This document shows positions 36,975 through 38,815 of a stretch of DNA of 38,815 nt, one piece after another (within the stretch, counting starts at the first letter, position 1; each line of letters opens with the position of its first letter). The position numbers and the translations under genes were made by a program. The notes beneath the pieces are model-generated. The model saw only the letters and a program-made list of their open reading frames with translations. It did not search any database and was not told where the DNA came from. The stretch is taken from the NCBI GenBank assembly GCA_025351425.1, contig JANXVY010000060.1:1-38815 (forward strand), in the 5' to 3' direction. The stretch comes from Hyphomicrobium sp. Lineage in GTDB: Bacteria; Pseudomonadota; Alphaproteobacteria; Rhizobiales; Hyphomicrobiaceae.

Positions 36975-37805
36975 ATGTCCCGTCATCCGATGCTTTCGCG
37001 CCTAGAGTGCTTCCGGGAAAAGTGTGGAGCGGTGTTCCCGATAGAAGCACGCCAAAACAAGGAACTAGGGTCGTTCCGTGATTCAATTAAAACCGGAACG
37101 ATCCTAGCAGCTATCGCAGCCGCGCTGACGCTCCCGGCCGCCGCTCGTGCCGCATCCGTCGTTGAGTTGTTCACCAGCCAGGGCTGTTCATCGTGCCCGC
37201 CCGCCGATGAGCTGTTGGCCAAGCTGGCCCACGAACCAAACCTCATCGCGCTGTCGCTTCCCGTCGACTATTGGGACTATCTCGGCTGGAAGGATACGTT
37301 CGCCCAGCCGGCCTTTACCGCCCGCCAACGGGCTTATGCCGTTACGCGCGGCGACCGCGAAGTCTACACGCCCCAAGCCGTCGTCAACGGCGCGATCCAC
37401 GCCAATGGCGCAAGTCGCAGCGAGATCGCGCGCGCCGTGGCGCAAACCCAGCCGGCTGTCGAAGTCGTGGTCACGCTGGCTAAATCGTCAGACGGCGGCG
37501 TCGAGGTTACGATCCCGGCATCCACCGGCAGCGGCGTCACCAGCGGTTCGATTGTCGCCATGCCGGTCATTGGCCAGCGCGAGGTCGCCATCGGCCGTGG
37601 CGAAAACGCCCGCCGCAAGGTCGTCTACTCCAACATCGTGCGCGATCTCGTGCCGCTCGGCCGCTGGTCGGGCGCACGCGCGACGTACACTGTCCCCGCC
37701 GCGACGCTTGCGGGCGCCGATAGCCTCGTCGTCATCGTCGATGCGGGCGGCGGCGGTAAATCGCCCGGCCCCATCGCCGGCGCAGCGCAACTCGCGCTGC
37801 ACTAG
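36975..37805 (+). CDS. DUF1223 thioredoxin-like exported protein
   Basis: A DUF1223 family protein (thioredoxin-like fold, unknown function). The frame is 276 aa. After the signal peptide core (KTGTILAAIAAALTLPAAARA) comes VVELFTSQGCSSCPPADELL, with a CxxC pair (Cys71, Cys74), then LPVDYWDYLGWKDTFA and YTPQAVVNG, all typical. Residues about 10-45 are encoded by palindromic repeat copy D, so the natural N-terminus appears to have been replaced or extended. In-frame starts are ATG 36975 (with AGAGG 6 nt upstream), ATG 36990 and GTG 37032; none is next to the signal peptide. The stop TAG is the start of repeat copy E. Confidence 0.82.
   Translation: MSRHPMLSRLECFREKCGAVFPIEARQNKELGSFRDSIKTGTILAAIAAALTLPAAARAASVVELFTSQGCSSCPPADELLAKLAHEPNLIALSLPVDYWDYLGWKDTFAQPAFTARQRAYAVTRGDREVYTPQAVVNGAIHANGASRSEIARAVAQTQPAVEVVVTLAKSSDGGVEVTIPASTGSGVTSGSIVAMPVIGQREVAIGRGENARRKVVYSNIVRDLVPLGRWSGARATYTVPAATLAGADSLVVIVDAGGGGKSPGPIAGAAQLALH
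37002..37107. repeat. Palindromic repeat, copy D (106 bp), inside a coding frame
   Basis: CTAG-bounded unit with outer stem GTGCTTC (37008-37014) and GAAGCAC (37044-37050), inner stem CGGGAAAA/TGTTCCCG, loop GTGTGGAGCGG and a right hairpin CTAGG-TCGTTCCG with CGGAACGA-CCTAG. It contains no stop codon in the DUF1223 frame and ends at the codons of the signal peptide. Confidence 0.85.
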
Positions 37806-37933
37806 AGCATTTTCCGACGAAGTGGATCCCGGTTCGTCGTCGACGGCGAAGCCTCGCTCCATGAAGATGAAAATGCTACAAAATCAAGGACCTAGAGAAA
37901 ATTCCGGGTCCGTAGGATCGGAATGTGCTCTAG
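37803..37933. repeat. Palindromic repeat, copy E with 25-bp insertion
   Basis: Same type as copy C (outer stem GCATTTTC-like and GAAAATGC, inner stem CGACGAA/TTCGTCG, loop GTGGATCCCGG), but 131 bp long because extra sequence of about 25 bp separates inner and outer right strands. The final CTAG is shared with the start of another left arm (37930 to about 37950) that breaks off at the edge of the recombinase-bearing region. Confidence 0.8.
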
Positions 37934-38093
37934 AGCATTTTCAGGCTGACTAGAATCATGTTGGGGATTCACAACGGCTGCGAACAGTGATTGAACTGAA
38001 CCGCTACCGCGGAGGGTGCTCGGGGTGACGGGGGTGTCCTGTCTGCGAAGGTGAGGGTGCTTTGAAGCCCACACTTTCCGATAGGAGCACCTT

Positions 38094-38815
38094 ATGAGTA
38101 AGCGTAACGGCCGTGCGCGTGCCACCCAACTGCGCCAGCGCATGATCGAGGACATGACGGTCCGCAATCTGTCGCCAGCGACCCGAGCCTCATACATTAC
38201 CGCAGTCAAGAAGTTCAGCCAATATCACGGCCGCTCGCCGGCGGAGCTCGGCGTCGAAGACGTGCGGACCTATCAAGTTCATCTGGTCGCGCGCAGCATC
38301 GCCTGGGCCTCGCTCAACCAGATCGTCTCGGCGTTGCGGTTCTTCTATGGCGTCACGCTTGGCCGCAAGGATCTTCCCGAGCGTATTCCGTATGCGCGGG
38401 TCCCGAAGACGCTGCCGACCGTCCTCTCCACGACCGAGGTGGCGCGGTTGATCGAGGCGGTCGACGACGTGGTTTGCCGGACCGCGCTGACGACGGTCTA
38501 CGCAACGGGCGTCAGGACGGCGGAAGTTCTCGCGCTCCGCATCGAGCACCTTGAGAGTGCGCGCGAACTGATCCGCGTCGAGCAGGGCAAGGGCCGTAAG
38601 GATCGCTACGTCATGCTGTCGCCAGCGCTTCTGGCGACGCTGCGTGCCTATTGGAGGATCGGCAAGCCGCGCCGATGGCTGTTTCCTTGCGCCGACGGAC
38701 AACGGCCGCTCGACGCGGCCGCGCTCAATCGGGCCTGCATGCGCGCAGCCCTCTTGGCCAGGATCGGCAAGCCCGTCACGGTGAAGACGCTGCGTCACTG
38801 CTTCGCCACGCATCT
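38094..38815 (+). CDS. Tyrosine recombinase/integrase, 3' end outside window
   Basis: The first 240 codons of a site-specific tyrosine recombinase, with an AGGAGC ribosome binding site 5 nt before the ATG. Residues about 15-100 are the core-binding domain (LSPATRASYITAVKKFSQYHG). The catalytic domain begins near LSTTEVARLIEAV, with Arg141 in YATGVRTAEVLAL, a Lys in QGKGRKDRYV, and LRHCFATHL at the edge with Arg234. The residue normally His in H-x-x-R is Lys231. The tyrosine lies beyond the window. Similar recombinases accompany IS91-type transposases in Hyphomicrobiales, so this edge is probably a mobile element. Its left limit may be near 37950, next to a broken repeat copy. Confidence 0.85.
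   Translation, partial: MSKRNGRARATQLRQRMIEDMTVRNLSPATRASYITAVKKFSQYHGRSPAELGVEDVRTYQVHLVARSIAWASLNQIVSALRFFYGVTLGRKDLPERIPYARVPKTLPTVLSTTEVARLIEAVDDVVCRTALTTVYATGVRTAEVLALRIEHLESARELIRVEQGKGRKDRYVMLSPALLATLRAYWRIGKPRRWLFPCADGQRPLDAAALNRACMRAALLARIGKPVTVKTLRHCFATH

Overview
The window is GC-rich chromosomal DNA from an alphaproteobacterium, most likely a member of the Hyphomicrobiales (Rhizobiales). That placement rests on gene content and order: lpxK/waaA with a DUF374 acyltransferase and a DUF2093 protein, a sufBCDS-sufT operon led by an extra cysteine desulfurase, NDUFA12 followed by DUF2155, a BA14K-type secreted protein, a long B12-dependent ribonucleotide reductase, and candidate EcfG, Irr and NrdR sites. 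No species is claimed, and no rRNA, tRNA or CRISPR array was seen.

Layout. 1-611 holds hairpins and no convincing gene. 612-2303 is a leftward group (66-aa protein, dps, 101-aa secreted protein) whose leaders carry exact or near EcfG general-stress promoter boxes. 2421-8489 holds xseA, a DUF2093 protein, lpxK, a fused DUF374-WaaA protein and a CX5R phosphatase, so lipid A/Kdo assembly with a DNA repair gene. 8648-15848 runs rightward: guaB, a MAPEG protein, rsmB, a methyltransferase-ATP-grasp fusion, a PRMT-like methyltransferase and an unknown protein. 15933-16556 has two small genes. 16680-23374 is the leftward suf operon, with a palindromic operator at 23506-23527. 23674-31011 holds an alpha/beta hydrolase, anmK, tyrS and nrdJ. 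31602-32918 holds NDUFA12, DUF1330 and DUF2155. 33044-34997 has a BA14K protein, a DUF1963 remnant and a triple UPF0145 protein. An AT-rich patch with a tiny membrane protein leads into hemB (35727-36776), a DUF1223 protein and, at the right edge, a truncated tyrosine recombinase.

A dispersed palindromic repeat is the most striking non-coding feature. Complete copies lie at 986-1091, 4178-4283 and 37002-37107 (each 106 bp, CTAG to CTAG), with variants at 1732-1895 and 37803-37933. Each has a left double hairpin with an 11-nt loop of form GTG-N5-CGG and a right hairpin. The stems differ between copies but stay paired. Copies supply the stop codons of dps and the DUF1223 gene, and one lies in frame inside the DUF1223 reading frame.

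The least explained gene set is 12159-15848: a class I methyltransferase fused to a D-Ala-D-Ala-ligase-like ATP-grasp domain, then 5 nt later a bacterial PRMT-like enzyme, then an unrecognised protein. It looks like a small-molecule or peptide modification cassette, but its substrate is unknown.
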